Origin: Clostridia bacterium
GTDB lineage: Bacteria > Bacillota_A > Clostridia > Christensenellales > Aristaeellaceae
Length of the DNA stretch: 9,403 bases
Direction of reading: 5' to 3'
NCBI GenBank assembly: GCA_900754775.1
Contig: CAAEDZ010000152.1
Span: 1 to 9,403 of the forward strand
Under the pieces are notes generated by a model. The model was not told where the DNA came from. It saw only the letters and a program-made list of their open reading frames with translations, and made no database searches. This document shows positions 1 to 6,479 of this stretch, piece by piece (position 1 is the first letter of the stretch; every line of letters begins with the position of its first letter). A program made the position numbers and the translations under genes.

Positions 1-233
1 CGTTCGACGAATTGCAGCGCTACATTCCCGACGCGGTGACCCTCTGGCACAAGCCCGGGGGGCTGGATCATCTGACGCACGACGCGGGGGTGTTCTTTTT
101 GGAAGGGCGGCCCTACTTCCTCGGCGTCTTTACCTGGGACGGCCCGTCTCTGGACGGGCAGCCGGAGCAGGCGCGGCTCATCGGCCGCGTCTCGCGCCTC
201 GTCTATGACTTTATGAAGGAGAAACGCGCGTGA
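1..233 (+). CDS. Class A beta-lactamase-like serine hydrolase, C-terminal fragment
   Basis: This is the last 76 codons of a gene that begins outside the window; the reading frame enters at position 3. The sequence WHKPGGLDHLTHDAGVFF followed by a strand reading YFLGVFT resembles the C-terminal part of the class A beta-lactamase/PF13354 serine-hydrolase fold, where the K-T/S-G triad sits on the last beta strand and is followed by an HDAG-type motif. The fragment ends in an amphipathic, basic C-terminal helix. The catalytic SxxK and SDN motifs are outside the window, so catalysis cannot be judged. The triad reads K-P-G rather than K-T-G or K-S-G, which may mean altered activity. The stop codon overlaps the GTG start of the next gene by 4 nt, and that gene's ribosome binding site (GAAGGAG, 215-221) lies inside this one, so the two are translationally coupled. 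The family is likely; the substrate is unknown. Confidence 0.7.
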   Translation, partial: FDELQRYIPDAVTLWHKPGGLDHLTHDAGVFFLEGRPYFLGVFTWDGPSLDGQPEQARLIGRVSRLVYDFMKEKRA

Positions 234-1048
234 AAGCGATCGTCAATGCCGCCGTCTGCCCGCTGAAGGCGGAGCCGCAGTGGGAAAGCACGCTGGCGGA
301 TGAGGTTTTGTACGGCATGGTGGTGGACATCCTCGAAGAGGCCGCCCCCGGCTGGGTCAAGGTGCGCACGCACTACCGCTACGAGGGCTACGCGCCCGTG
401 GAACTGCTGATCGTCGGCGACGAGGCGGCGCGGGCGTGGGAGGCGCTTCCCAAGCGCGTGGTGCGCAACAAGAACTGCTGCGACGCGCTCTCCATCCCCA
501 AGGTGCAGGGCTGCATATTGCAGAGCGTGACGCGCGGCGCGGTGCTGGGCGTTGGCGGCGAGGCGGAAAGCGGCTGGCAGAAGGTAATTCTGGCCGACGG
601 GCGCGAGGGCTTTGTGCAGGCGTCCATCCTCGGTACGCACTTCACCGCCCCCTGCTGCGAAGACGAGGCCGGTCTCAGGCGCGCCATCGCCGAGGCGGCG
701 CTGCTCTATCGCGGCACGCACTACCGCTGGGGCGGCAAATCGCCTTTGGGCATCGACTGTTCGGGGCTGGCTTCCATGGCCTACATGCTCTGCGGCATCT
801 GCATCTACCGCGACGCGGACATCGTCGAGGGCTTCCCCATCCACGAGATACCGCGCGAGCGCATGCGCAAGGGCGATCTGCTCTTCTTCCCCGGCCACGT
901 GGCCGTGTATCTGGGCGAGGGGCGCTACTGCCACTCCACCGGCAGAGCCGGCGACGACGGCTTCACCATCAACAGCCTCGACCCCGACGCGGAGGACTTC
1001 CGGCCCGATCTGGCCGAAAAGCTCAGCGCCGTGGGCAGCTATTTCTAG
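230..1048 (+). CDS. NlpC/P60 family cysteine peptidase, dipeptidyl-peptidase VI (YkfC)-like
   Basis: A 272-residue protein with two SH3-like segments (about residues 1-62 and 73-135) followed by an NlpC/P60 domain (about 150-272). The catalytic cysteine is C177 in IDCSGL, the histidine is H223 in PGHVAVYLG, and the third residue is H235 in RYCHS. This Cys-His-His arrangement is the one expected for the YkfC branch. Such enzymes cut the gamma-D-glutamyl-diamino acid bond in peptides freed from peptidoglycan. There is no signal peptide or membrane segment, so the enzyme is probably cytoplasmic and acts in peptide recycling rather than on the intact wall. The start is GTG at 230, with GAAGGAG 8 nt upstream and a 4-nt overlap with the preceding stop. 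The gene lies 22 bp upstream of a D-aminopeptidase gene, and B. subtilis similarly has ykf genes beside dppA. The exact substrate is inferred from the family. Confidence 0.9.
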   Translation: MKAIVNAAVCPLKAEPQWESTLADEVLYGMVVDILEEAAPGWVKVRTHYRYEGYAPVELLIVGDEAARAWEALPKRVVRNKNCCDALSIPKVQGCILQSVTRGAVLGVGGEAESGWQKVILADGREGFVQASILGTHFTAPCCEDEAGLRRAIAEAALLYRGTHYRWGGKSPLGIDCSGLASMAYMLCGICIYRDADIVEGFPIHEIPRERMRKGDLLFFPGHVAVYLGEGRYCHSTGRAGDDGFTINSLDPDAEDFRPDLAEKLSAVGSYF

Positions 1049-1070
1049 TTTTTTGAAAGGACGAAGGACA

Positions 1071-1877
1071 ATGAAGGTATTTTTGAGCGCCGACATGGAG
1101 GGCACCTGCGGCATCGTCGCCTGGCCGGAGACGGAGCGCTCCACGCCCATGGACTACGCCCCCTACCAGAAGCAGATGAGCCGCGAAGTGGCCGCCGCCT
1201 GCCGCGGCGCGCTCTCCGCCGGCGCGGAGGACGTGCTGGTCAAGGACGCGCACGATTCCGCCCGCAACATCGACCCCACCGTGCTGCCGCGCGGGGCGCG
1301 CATCCATCGCGCCTGGTCCGGCGACCCGCTCTCGATGATGACGGGGCTGAATCAGGAGACGTTCGACGCCGTGTTTTTCACCGGCTACCACGCCTGGGCG
1401 GGCTGCCCCGGCAACCCCCTCAGCCACACGATGAACCTGAAAAACGACCACGTGACCCTCAACGGCACGCCTTGCAGCGAGTTCCTGCTCAACGCCTACA
1501 CCGCCGGCTATTACGGTGTGCCCGTGGCACTCATCACCGGCGACAAGGCGCTGTGCGACTTCGCCCGCGAGCTGATCCCCGCCATCACCACCGTGGCGGT
1601 CAACGAGGGGCGCGGCAACGGCGTGACCTCCATCCACCCGGACGAAGCCGTGGAGCGCATCGAAGCCGCCGCCGCCAAGGCTGTGCAGAATGCCGCCCAG
1701 TGCAAGGTGCCGATGCCGGAGCACTTCCACATCGAGGTGGACTTCATCAAGCACCACGTGGCGTACTCCAAGAGCTTCTACCCCGGCGCGTCGCTGAAGG
1801 ACGGCAAGTTCGTCTGCTTCGACAGCAACGACTGGTACGAGGTGCTGCGTTTCTGCCACTTTGTGCTCAGCGATTGA
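1071..1877 (+). CDS. dppA: D-aminopeptidase DppA, M55 family zinc peptidase
   Basis: A 268-residue protein aligning end to end with B. subtilis DppA, a cytoplasmic zinc-dependent D-stereospecific aminopeptidase that releases D-Ala from D-Ala-D-Ala and similar peptides. The metal ligands of the family are all present: D8 and E10 in SADMEG, H61 in KDAHDS, H107 in GYHAWA and E137 in CSEFLL. H119 in LSHTMN matches the proposed catalytic histidine. The frame is open far upstream, to 612, but the real start is ATG at 1071: the MKVFLSADMEG N-terminus is the family N-terminus, and GAAAGGA (1055-1061) lies just upstream. The gene follows the NlpC/P60 gene by 22 bp and is the last of its operon, ending 14 bp before a hairpin terminator. 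With the NlpC/P60 enzyme it could break wall peptides down to D-Ala and other free amino acids. Confidence 0.94.
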   Translation: MKVFLSADMEGTCGIVAWPETERSTPMDYAPYQKQMSREVAAACRGALSAGAEDVLVKDAHDSARNIDPTVLPRGARIHRAWSGDPLSMMTGLNQETFDAVFFTGYHAWAGCPGNPLSHTMNLKNDHVTLNGTPCSEFLLNAYTAGYYGVPVALITGDKALCDFARELIPAITTVAVNEGRGNGVTSIHPDEAVERIEAAAAKAVQNAAQCKVPMPEHFHIEVDFIKHHVAYSKSFYPGASLKDGKFVCFDSNDWYEVLRFCHFVLSD

Positions 1878-1887
1878 GCGCGCATAC

Positions 1888-1927
1888 AAAAACGCCTTCG
1901 GTTCTCGCGAGCCGAAGGCGTCTTTTT
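1888..1927. terminator. Bidirectional intrinsic terminator between convergent operons
   Basis: A perfect 10-bp stem (ACGCCTTCGG at 1892-1901 pairing with 1912-1921) is extended by three more pairs, one of them G-U, to a UCGC tetraloop at 1905-1908. On the + strand it is followed by CTTTTT (1922-1927). On the - strand the A-run at 1888-1892 gives a U-tract. It starts 14 bp after the dppA stop and lies 17 bp beyond the fhs stop, so it can serve both convergent operons. Confidence 0.9.
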
Positions 1928-1938
1928 GTACAATATCG

Positions 1939-3603
1939 TTAGAACAGCCCCGTGATCCTGCCCGTTTCGTCCACGTCGATGTTCTCCGCGGCGGGAACTT
2001 TGGGCAGGCCGGGCATGGTCATGATGTCGCCGGTGAGGGCGACGATGAAGCCCGCGCCCGCCGAGACGCGCAGGTTGCGCACGGTGATGGTGAAGTTCTC
2101 CGGCGCGCCCAGCTTTTTGGGGTCGTCGGAAAAGCTGTATTGCGTCTTGGCCACGCAGACGGGGAGGCCGCCAAAGCCCAGCTCCGTGAGCTGGCGCGCC
2201 TGCTTTTTCGCCGCGGGCAGCAGCTCCGCGCCCGCGCCGCCATAGACGCGGCGGGCGATGGCATTGAGCTTTTCCTCGATGGTCATGGAAAGGTCGTAGC
2301 TGTACTGGAAGCGGTTCTCCGCCTCGCAGAGGCGCACCACTTCCTCGGCCAGCGCCACGCCGCCTTCGCCGCCCTTGCCCCAGACCTCGGAGAGGGCCAC
2401 GTTCACGCCCAGCGCGCGGCACTTTTCTTCGACCAGTTTCAGTTCCGCCTCGGTATCGTCCGGGAAGCGGTTGATGGCCACCACGCAGGGCAGGCCGTAG
2501 ACATTTGTGATGTTGGACACGTGGCGCAGAAGGTTCGGCAAACCCTTTTCCAGCGCCGCGAGGTCTTCGTTTTTCAGTTCCTCCTTTTTCAGGCCGCCGT
2601 GCAGCTTCAGCGCCCGCACCGTGGCCACCACCACCACCGCCGCGGGGCGCAGGCCCGCCATGCGGCACTTGATGTCGAGGAACTTTTCCGCGCCGAGGTC
2701 CGCGCCAAAGCCGGCCTCGGTGACGGCGTAGTCGCCCAGTTTCAGCGCCATGCGCGTGGCCAGCACGCTGTTGCAGCCGTGGGCGATGTTGGCAAAGGGG
2801 CCGCCGTGGATGAGCGCCGGGGTGTGTTCCAGCGTCTGCACCAGATTGGGCTTGAGCGCGTCCTTGAGAAGCGCCGCCATCGCCCCCGCGGCCTTGAGGT
2901 CGCCGGCGGTGACGGGCTGTTCGTCGTAGGTATAGCCGACGATGATGCGCGAAAGGCGCTCTTTTAAGTCGGCGATGCTGGTGGCAAGGCACAGCACGGC
3001 CATGATCTCGCTGGCGACGGTGATGTCGTAGCCGTCCTCGCGGGGCGTGCCGTTGACGCGGCCGCCGAGGCCGTCCACCACGAAGCGCAGCTGGCGGTCG
3101 TTCATGTCCACGCAGCGCTTCCAGGTGATGCGGCGCGGGTCGATGCGCAGGGCGTTGCCCTGATAGATGTGGTTGTCCAGCATGGCGGCCAGAAGGTTGT
3201 TGGCCGCGCCGATGGCGTGGAAATCACCGGTGAAGTGGAGGTTGATGTCCTCCATGGGCACCACCTGCGCGTAGCCGCCGCCCGCCGCGCCGCCCTTGAC
3301 GCCGAACACCGGGCCGAGGGACGGCTCGCGCAGGGCGACAATGCTGTTTTTGCCGATGCGCCGCAGGGCGTCGGCGAGGCCGACGGTGGTGGTGGTCTTG
3401 CCCTCGCCCGCCGGGGTGGGGGTGATGGCGGTGACCAGCACGAGTTTGCCATCCGGCCTGGATGTATTCAGGAGGGAAAGGTCAATCTTGGCCTTGTAAT
3501 TGCCGTACTGTTCGAGGTATTCTTCCGCCACGCCCGCGCGTTCGGCGATCTTGCGGATGTGCCACATTTCGGTCTGTTGGGCGATCTGGATGTCGCTGAG
3601 CAT
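1939..3603 (-). CDS. fhs: Formate--tetrahydrofolate ligase
   Basis: A 554-residue protein that makes 10-formyl-tetrahydrofolate from formate, tetrahydrofolate and ATP. It supplies purine and formyl-Met synthesis, and in acetogens the methyl branch of the Wood-Ljungdahl pathway. The length is close to the usual 555-560. The nucleotide-binding loop [13 protein letters not shown] is at residues 61-73. The family signatures [11 protein letters not shown] (101-111) and VASEIMA (196-202) are intact, and the [20 protein letters not shown] region typical of the family follows. The reading frame stays open upstream to 4395, but that stretch is a shadow of the neighbouring gene. The start at 3603 is supported by GGAGGGG (3608-3614) in the 11-bp gap after the upstream stop. 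It is the second gene of an operon with a VTT-domain membrane protein and ends at the bidirectional terminator. By itself it does not prove acetogenesis, because many Clostridia use it for purine synthesis or for serine and purine breakdown. Confidence 0.97.
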   Translation of the reverse strand: MLSDIQIAQQTEMWHIRKIAERAGVAEEYLEQYGNYKAKIDLSLLNTSRPDGKLVLVTAITPTPAGEGKTTTTVGLADALRRIGKNSIVALREPSLGPVFGVKGGAAGGGYAQVVPMEDINLHFTGDFHAIGAANNLLAAMLDNHIYQGNALRIDPRRITWKRCVDMNDRQLRFVVDGLGGRVNGTPREDGYDITVASEIMAVLCLATSIADLKERLSRIIVGYTYDEQPVTAGDLKAAGAMAALLKDALKPNLVQTLEHTPALIHGGPFANIAHGCNSVLATRMALKLGDYAVTEAGFGADLGAEKFLDIKCRMAGLRPAAVVVVATVRALKLHGGLKKEELKNEDLAALEKGLPNLLRHVSNITNVYGLPCVVAINRFPDDTEAELKLVEEKCRALGVNVALSEVWGKGGEGGVALAEEVVRLCEAENRFQYSYDLSMTIEEKLNAIARRVYGGAGAELLPAAKKQARQLTELGFGGLPVCVAKTQYSFSDDPKKLGAPENFTITVRNLRVSAGAGFIVALTGDIMTMPGLPKVPAAENIDVDETGRITGLF

Positions 3604-3614
3604 AGGACCCCTCC

Positions 3615-4325
3615 TTAGCCGTTGGGATGCCGCCGCGCGCTGAGGCGGCGGTAGACGAGTATGCCTAAGAGGCTCAAAGCCAGCGTCACGCCGAAGGCGA
3701 TGAGGGCAAACTGATAGTCCTTCAGCCCCAGGGCGTCGCCGGTGACGGTCGAGGTGACGATCGAGGGGATGCGGGCCACGGCGGTGATGCAAAGCCATGT
3801 GCCCAGTTTCATGTCGGTGAGGCCGATGAAGTAGGAAAGCAGGTCCTTGGGCGTGCCGGGGATGAAAAAGACGATGAAGGTGAGCAGGTTGAGCCGCCGG
3901 GAATCCTGCAAAAAGCGCAGCGAGCGTATCTTTTCGCGGGGGAAGAACACTTCCACCAGCTTGACGCCGAAGCGCCGCACGAAGAGGAACACCAGCGCGC
4001 TGCCGATGACGCAGCCGATGATGCAGAGGATGGTGCCCTCGAGCGCGCCAAAGGCGTAGCCCGCGCCCATCTCCAGCGGCTCGCCGGGGATGAGGGCGAT
4101 GATGAGCTGAAAGACCACCATGCCCACGAAGACCACGCGGCTTACAAAGCCGGAGGAATCCACCCAGGCGCGGAAGCGCTCCGGCTCCCGCACAAATTCG
4201 ACCATCGGCTTGCCCACCAGATAGCCGACCGCGCCGATGAAGATCAGCGCCACAATGATGGCGAAAAGGTATATCTTCTTTTTGTGCGCCTCGGTCAGCT
4301 GCGCCCGTTCCTGTCTGCGTTTCAT
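3615..4325 (-). CDS. TVP38/TMEM64 (VTT domain) family membrane protein
   Basis: A 236-residue integral membrane protein with a basic N-terminus (MKRRQER...) and about five hydrophobic stretches: roughly residues 18-38, 62-80, 87-116, 145-166 and 174-225 (the last probably two spans). It has the hallmarks of the VTT/SNARE-associated family: [19 protein letters not shown] (79-97), then the glycine-spaced helix ending in VRRFG (116-120), and the second half-repeat [16 protein letters not shown] (155-170). The related DedA family includes undecaprenyl-phosphate flippases. TVP38-type members are mostly uncharacterised, so lipid transport is only a guess. ATG at 4325 is chosen because GAGGGAG (4333-4339) lies 7 nt upstream. 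The gene is first in a two-gene unit with fhs, 11 bp apart; I know of no functional link between them, and the pairing may be simple co-transcription. Confidence 0.9.
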   Translation of the reverse strand: MKRRQERAQLTEAHKKKIYLFAIIVALIFIGAVGYLVGKPMVEFVREPERFRAWVDSSGFVSRVVFVGMVVFQLIIALIPGEPLEMGAGYAFGALEGTILCIIGCVIGSALVFLFVRRFGVKLVEVFFPREKIRSLRFLQDSRRLNLLTFIVFFIPGTPKDLLSYFIGLTDMKLGTWLCITAVARIPSIVTSTVTGDALGLKDYQFALIAFGVTLALSLLGILVYRRLSARRHPNG

Positions 4326-4343
4326 ACACTGTCTCCCTCAAAC

Positions 4344-4364
4344 CGCGCCGCCCCGAAAGGCGCG
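4344..4364 (-). other. 5'-terminal leader hairpin of the VTT-fhs transcript
   Basis: A perfect 6-bp GC inverted repeat (CGCGCC/GGCGCG, arms 4344-4349 and 4359-4364) with a 9-nt loop. It starts about one nucleotide after the transcription start inferred from the extended -10 element at 4372-4377. No U-tract follows on the - strand, so it is not a typical terminator. It may protect the mRNA 5' end or be a consequence of GC richness. Confidence 0.4.
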
Positions 4365-4371
4365 CACGCTT

Positions 4372-4380
4372 AGTATACCA
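4372..4380 (-). promoter_or_regulatory. Extended -10 promoter for the VTT-fhs operon
   Basis: On the - strand TGG-TATACT (4380 down to 4372) matches the TGn extended -10 plus a 5/6 -10 hexamer. No good -35 hexamer is found at 16-18 bp upstream, which is common for extended -10 promoters. The predicted start near 4365 gives a leader of about 40 nt before the ATG at 4325. A second TATACT on the same strand (4395-4400) has no suitable -35 or TGn. Confidence 0.45.
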
Positions 4381-4430
4381 CATTTCGGAAGACAAGTATA
4401 GTCCATCGCCTTCAACGTTTTATCAACGCG

Positions 4431-4973
4431 CTACTTTTTCGGCTTGCGGTCGAAGAAGGGGCTCTTGCCGTAGGCGGCGATGGGGATGGCCAGCCAGACG
4501 ACGTCGAAATCCTCGTACTGCATCAGCTGCGCGGCCTTGCCAGCGGAGTAAAGCACGCGGCTGTCCACGCGGTCGTCCGCGGCCACGGAAACGGCGCTGC
4601 CCACGGCGATACCCAGGTCGATCATGTTAAAGGCGCAGCGCGCCCCGGAAGCGTCGGCGGAGGCGCAGCTGTCAAAGCCGCAGAAGCCGCACACCGTCAG
4701 CCCCGCGCGCGCCGGTTTTGCGCCGATAAGCACGAGGGCCTGCGCCGTATCCACATTGTCCGCGTCGCGCAGAAAGAACTGCACGGCGGGGTTGCCCGTG
4801 GCGGCGACTTCGCGCATCTTCTCCGCGAGCGCCTTTTTCTCCTCGCCGGTCAAGACCATCGTCAGTATGTTGTCCACGCCCTTGGCCTTGGGCGCGGTGC
4901 GCGCGGCGGCGCACATGCGCGCTGCCATGGCCAGAATGGCCTGCCGCTCCATCTCGTCCGAATCGTAACGCAT
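4431..4973 (-). CDS. DUF2148 (ferredoxin-domain) protein of unknown function
   Basis: A 180-residue protein of the DUF2148/COG4739 type, annotated in databases as 'uncharacterized protein containing a ferredoxin domain'. The cysteine cluster CGFCGFDSCASADASGARC has C95, C98, C103 and C113 (CxxC-x4-C-x9-C), consistent with an iron-sulfur cluster. A further cysteine, C21, lies in the N-terminal helix before the family's KGVDN segment. The C-terminal part (YEDFDVVWLAIPIAAYGKSPFFDR) also looks family-typical. There is no export signal, so it is probably cytoplasmic. ATG at 4973 has AAAGGAG 9 nt upstream (4983-4989). The gene lies 27 bp downstream of the HAD phosphatase gene and is third in the xpt operon. 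The biochemical role is not known. The operon context suggests, but does not show, a link to purine or nucleotide metabolism. No clear terminator follows it. Confidence 0.88.
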   Translation of the reverse strand: MRYDSDEMERQAILAMAARMCAAARTAPKAKGVDNILTMVLTGEEKKALAEKMREVAATGNPAVQFFLRDADNVDTAQALVLIGAKPARAGLTVCGFCGFDSCASADASGARCAFNMIDLGIAVGSAVSVAADDRVDSRVLYSAGKAAQLMQYEDFDVVWLAIPIAAYGKSPFFDRKPKK

Positions 4974-5000
4974 GATGATCTTCTCCTTTCCAAAGGTCGC

Positions 5001-5780
5001 TTACAGAAGCGGTATCATCTCCGCCAAACGCTCAAAGACCAGGTCGGGCTTGTGGGGGTAGGCCGCGAGCATTTCCGGCGTGGTCTCGCCGCTCATGACG
5101 AGGATGGAGAGCATGCCGCTTTTGAGGCCGGTTTCGATATCCGTATAGAGGCGGTCGCCGACCATGGCCAGCTGGCCCACCGCAAGGCCGGTGCGCTTAA
5201 GCGCCGCCTGCACGATGCCGGTGTGGGGCTTGCCCACCACCAGATCGGCGCGGCGGCCGGTGCTGGCCTCGATAAAGGCCATGATGGCGCCGATGTCCGG
5301 GGCGAAGCCCGTCTCTGTGGGGCAGTTGAAGTCCGGGTGGGTGGCGATATAGGGAAGCCCGGCGCGCACGTGATCGCACACGGCGGTCATCTTTTTATAG
5401 TCCAGCGTGGTGTCGTAGCCGACGACGACGATCTCCGGGTCGGTCTGATCGACCATCACGCCCGCCTCGCGCATCTCCTCCAGGAGAAATTCGTTGCCCA
5501 GCACGAAGGCGCGCTTGTTGGGGTACTTTTCCTTAAGCACGGCGGCGGTGGCCTCGCCGGAGGTCAGCACCTTTTCGCGGCCCACGTTCAGGCCCATGCG
5601 CGCAAGGCGCTGTACGTAGAAATCGGCGTTGTGGGAGGAATTGTTGGTGAGAAAGAGGAAGTCCCGCCCCGTTTCCTCCACGCGGCGGATGAAGTCCAGC
5701 GAGCCGGGAATGGGGTTTTCGCCGAGGTAGAAGGTGCCGTCCATATCGAGAAGGAAGCAGCGCACGTCCTGTATGTTCAC
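5001..5780 (-). CDS. HAD-IIA family (NagD-like) phosphatase
   Basis: A 259-residue HAD-superfamily hydrolase of subfamily IIA. All four HAD motifs are visible: DMDGT with nucleophile D12 and acid/base D14, T45 in LFLTNNSS, K184 in VVGKPH, and the metal-binding GDRLYTD (D209, D214). The C2-type cap domain lies between about residues 70 and 180. Members dephosphorylate nucleotides, sugar phosphates or p-nitrophenyl phosphate; E. coli NagD acts on nucleoside monophosphates. The start is GTG at 5780, overlapping the xpt stop by 4 nt (GTGA), with GAGGGGG (5788-5794) upstream, so it is translationally coupled to xpt. Sitting directly behind a phosphoribosyltransferase that makes XMP/GMP, it might be a nucleotide 5'-phosphatase. 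That substrate is inferred from context and cannot be read from the sequence. Confidence 0.93.
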   Translation of the reverse strand: MNIQDVRCFLLDMDGTFYLGENPIPGSLDFIRRVEETGRDFLFLTNNSSHNADFYVQRLARMGLNVGREKVLTSGEATAAVLKEKYPNKRAFVLGNEFLLEEMREAGVMVDQTDPEIVVVGYDTTLDYKKMTAVCDHVRAGLPYIATHPDFNCPTETGFAPDIGAIMAFIEASTGRRADLVVGKPHTGIVQAALKRTGLAVGQLAMVGDRLYTDIETGLKSGMLSILVMSGETTPEMLAAYPHKPDLVFERLAEMIPLL

Positions 5781-6358
5781 GCCCTGTCCCCCTCAAAGCT
5801 GATCTTGCCGCAGGAAAGGCTCTGCACGGCGGCCAGCGCCTCCACGCGGTAGCCAGCGGCGCGCAGTTTTCCCATGCCGGGCTGGAAAGCCTTGGCGATC
5901 ACCGCGCCCACGCCCGCGACTGTGGCCCCGGCCTGTTCCAGCAGGCGGATGCCGCCAAAGGCCGCCTCGCCGTTGGCGAGGAAATCGTCGATGAGCAATA
6001 CGCGGTCGCCGGGGTGGACGAACTGCGATTTGAGCGTGAGCTGGTAGCTGGCGTTCTTGGTGAAGGAAAAGACCTCCGTCTGGATGACGCCCTCCTGCAG
6101 GATGCTGGACTTGGACTTTTTGAGGATGACCATCGGCACATCCAGCGCCTGCGCGGTCATCACCGCCGGGGCGATGCCCGAGGCCTCGATGGTGGCCACG
6201 CGGGTGATGCCCTCATCCGCAAACAGGCGGGCGAACTCCGCGCCCACTTCGCGCATCAGATCCACGTCCACCTGGTGGTTCAAGAAGGAATCCACCAGCA
6301 AAACATCCTCCGAGAGGGCGCGCCCATCGCGCAGTATCCGTTCCTCCAGCAGCTGCAT
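5777..6358 (-). CDS. xpt: Xanthine phosphoribosyltransferase
   Basis: A 193-residue protein colinear with B. subtilis Xpt (194 residues). It transfers phosphoribose from PRPP to xanthine (and more weakly guanine) to give XMP, the first step of xanthine salvage. Conserved segments are VDSFLNHQVD near the N-terminus, IEASGIAPAVMTAQAL, the FSFTKN stretch, the PRPP-binding loop VLLIDDFLANGEA and the C-terminal YRVEALAAVQSL. ATG at 6358 gives the same N-terminal length as the Bacillus protein; AAAGG lies 11 nt upstream. It is the first gene of a three-gene operon (xpt, HAD-IIA phosphatase, DUF2148), with a promoter at 6391-6419. In B. subtilis and many other Firmicutes xpt is controlled by a purine riboswitch. 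Here the leader is only about 25 nt and has no room for one, so control must differ. Confidence 0.96.
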   Translation of the reverse strand: MQLLEERILRDGRALSEDVLLVDSFLNHQVDVDLMREVGAEFARLFADEGITRVATIEASGIAPAVMTAQALDVPMVILKKSKSSILQEGVIQTEVFSFTKNASYQLTLKSQFVHPGDRVLLIDDFLANGEAAFGGIRLLEQAGATVAGVGAVIAKAFQPGMGKLRAAGYRVEALAAVQSLSCGKISFEGDRA

Positions 6359-6390
6359 TCGTATCCCGACCTTTCCCGTTCTTTCCCTCT

Positions 6391-6419
6391 ATTCTACCGC
6401 ATTTGCGCGCGTTTTGCAA
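6391..6419 (-). promoter_or_regulatory. Sigma-A-type promoter of the xpt operon
   Basis: On the - strand TTGCAA (6419-6414) and TAGAAT (6396-6391) are separated by exactly 17 bp. The -35 matches 4/6 and the -10 5/6 of consensus. The predicted start near 6384 gives a leader of about 25 nt. The promoter begins 12 bp past the end of the nrdJ terminator. Confidence 0.6.
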
Positions 6420-6430
6420 GGCGCGGGGCG

Positions 6431-6465
6431 AGAAAAGGCCCGCCCCGCGATGCTGCGGGACGGGC
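6431..6465 (-). terminator. Intrinsic terminator of nrdJ
   Basis: Reading the - strand, GCCCGTCCCGC (6465-6455) pairs with GCGGGGCGGGC (6448-6438): 11 bp with one G-U pair and a 6-nt loop, followed by CTTTTCTC. It lies 15 bp after the nrdJ stop codon and just upstream of the xpt promoter. Confidence 0.88.
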
Positions 6466-6479
6466 GCGTTATGCGGCTT

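Noticed and set aside
612..1070. Long N-terminal extension of dppA
   Set aside because: It overlaps the NlpC/P60 gene in another frame. The DppA family N-terminus begins at the ATG at 1071, which has a ribosome binding site.
203..1150. A 315-codon open frame on the - strand opposite the NlpC/P60 gene
   Set aside because: Low-complexity Ala/Val/Gly/His shadow frame crossing gene boundaries of a well-supported + strand operon.
1861..2967. A 368-codon open frame on the + strand opposite fhs
   Set aside because: Antisense shadow of fhs; it would start inside the dppA end and read through the terminator hairpin.
1939..4395. An apparent 818-residue fusion protein containing fhs
   Set aside because: The upstream 264 residues lie in the wrong frame over the VTT gene and have no family features. 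fhs has its own start and ribosome binding site at 3603-3614.
4395..4400. Second TATACT on the - strand as a separate promoter
   Set aside because: No -35 at 16-18 bp and no TGn extension; the nearest TTGATA is 20 bp away.
6359..6419. Purine riboswitch upstream of xpt
   Set aside because: Expected from Bacillus xpt, but only about 25 nt lie between the predicted start and the ATG, and no aptamer-like helices are visible.
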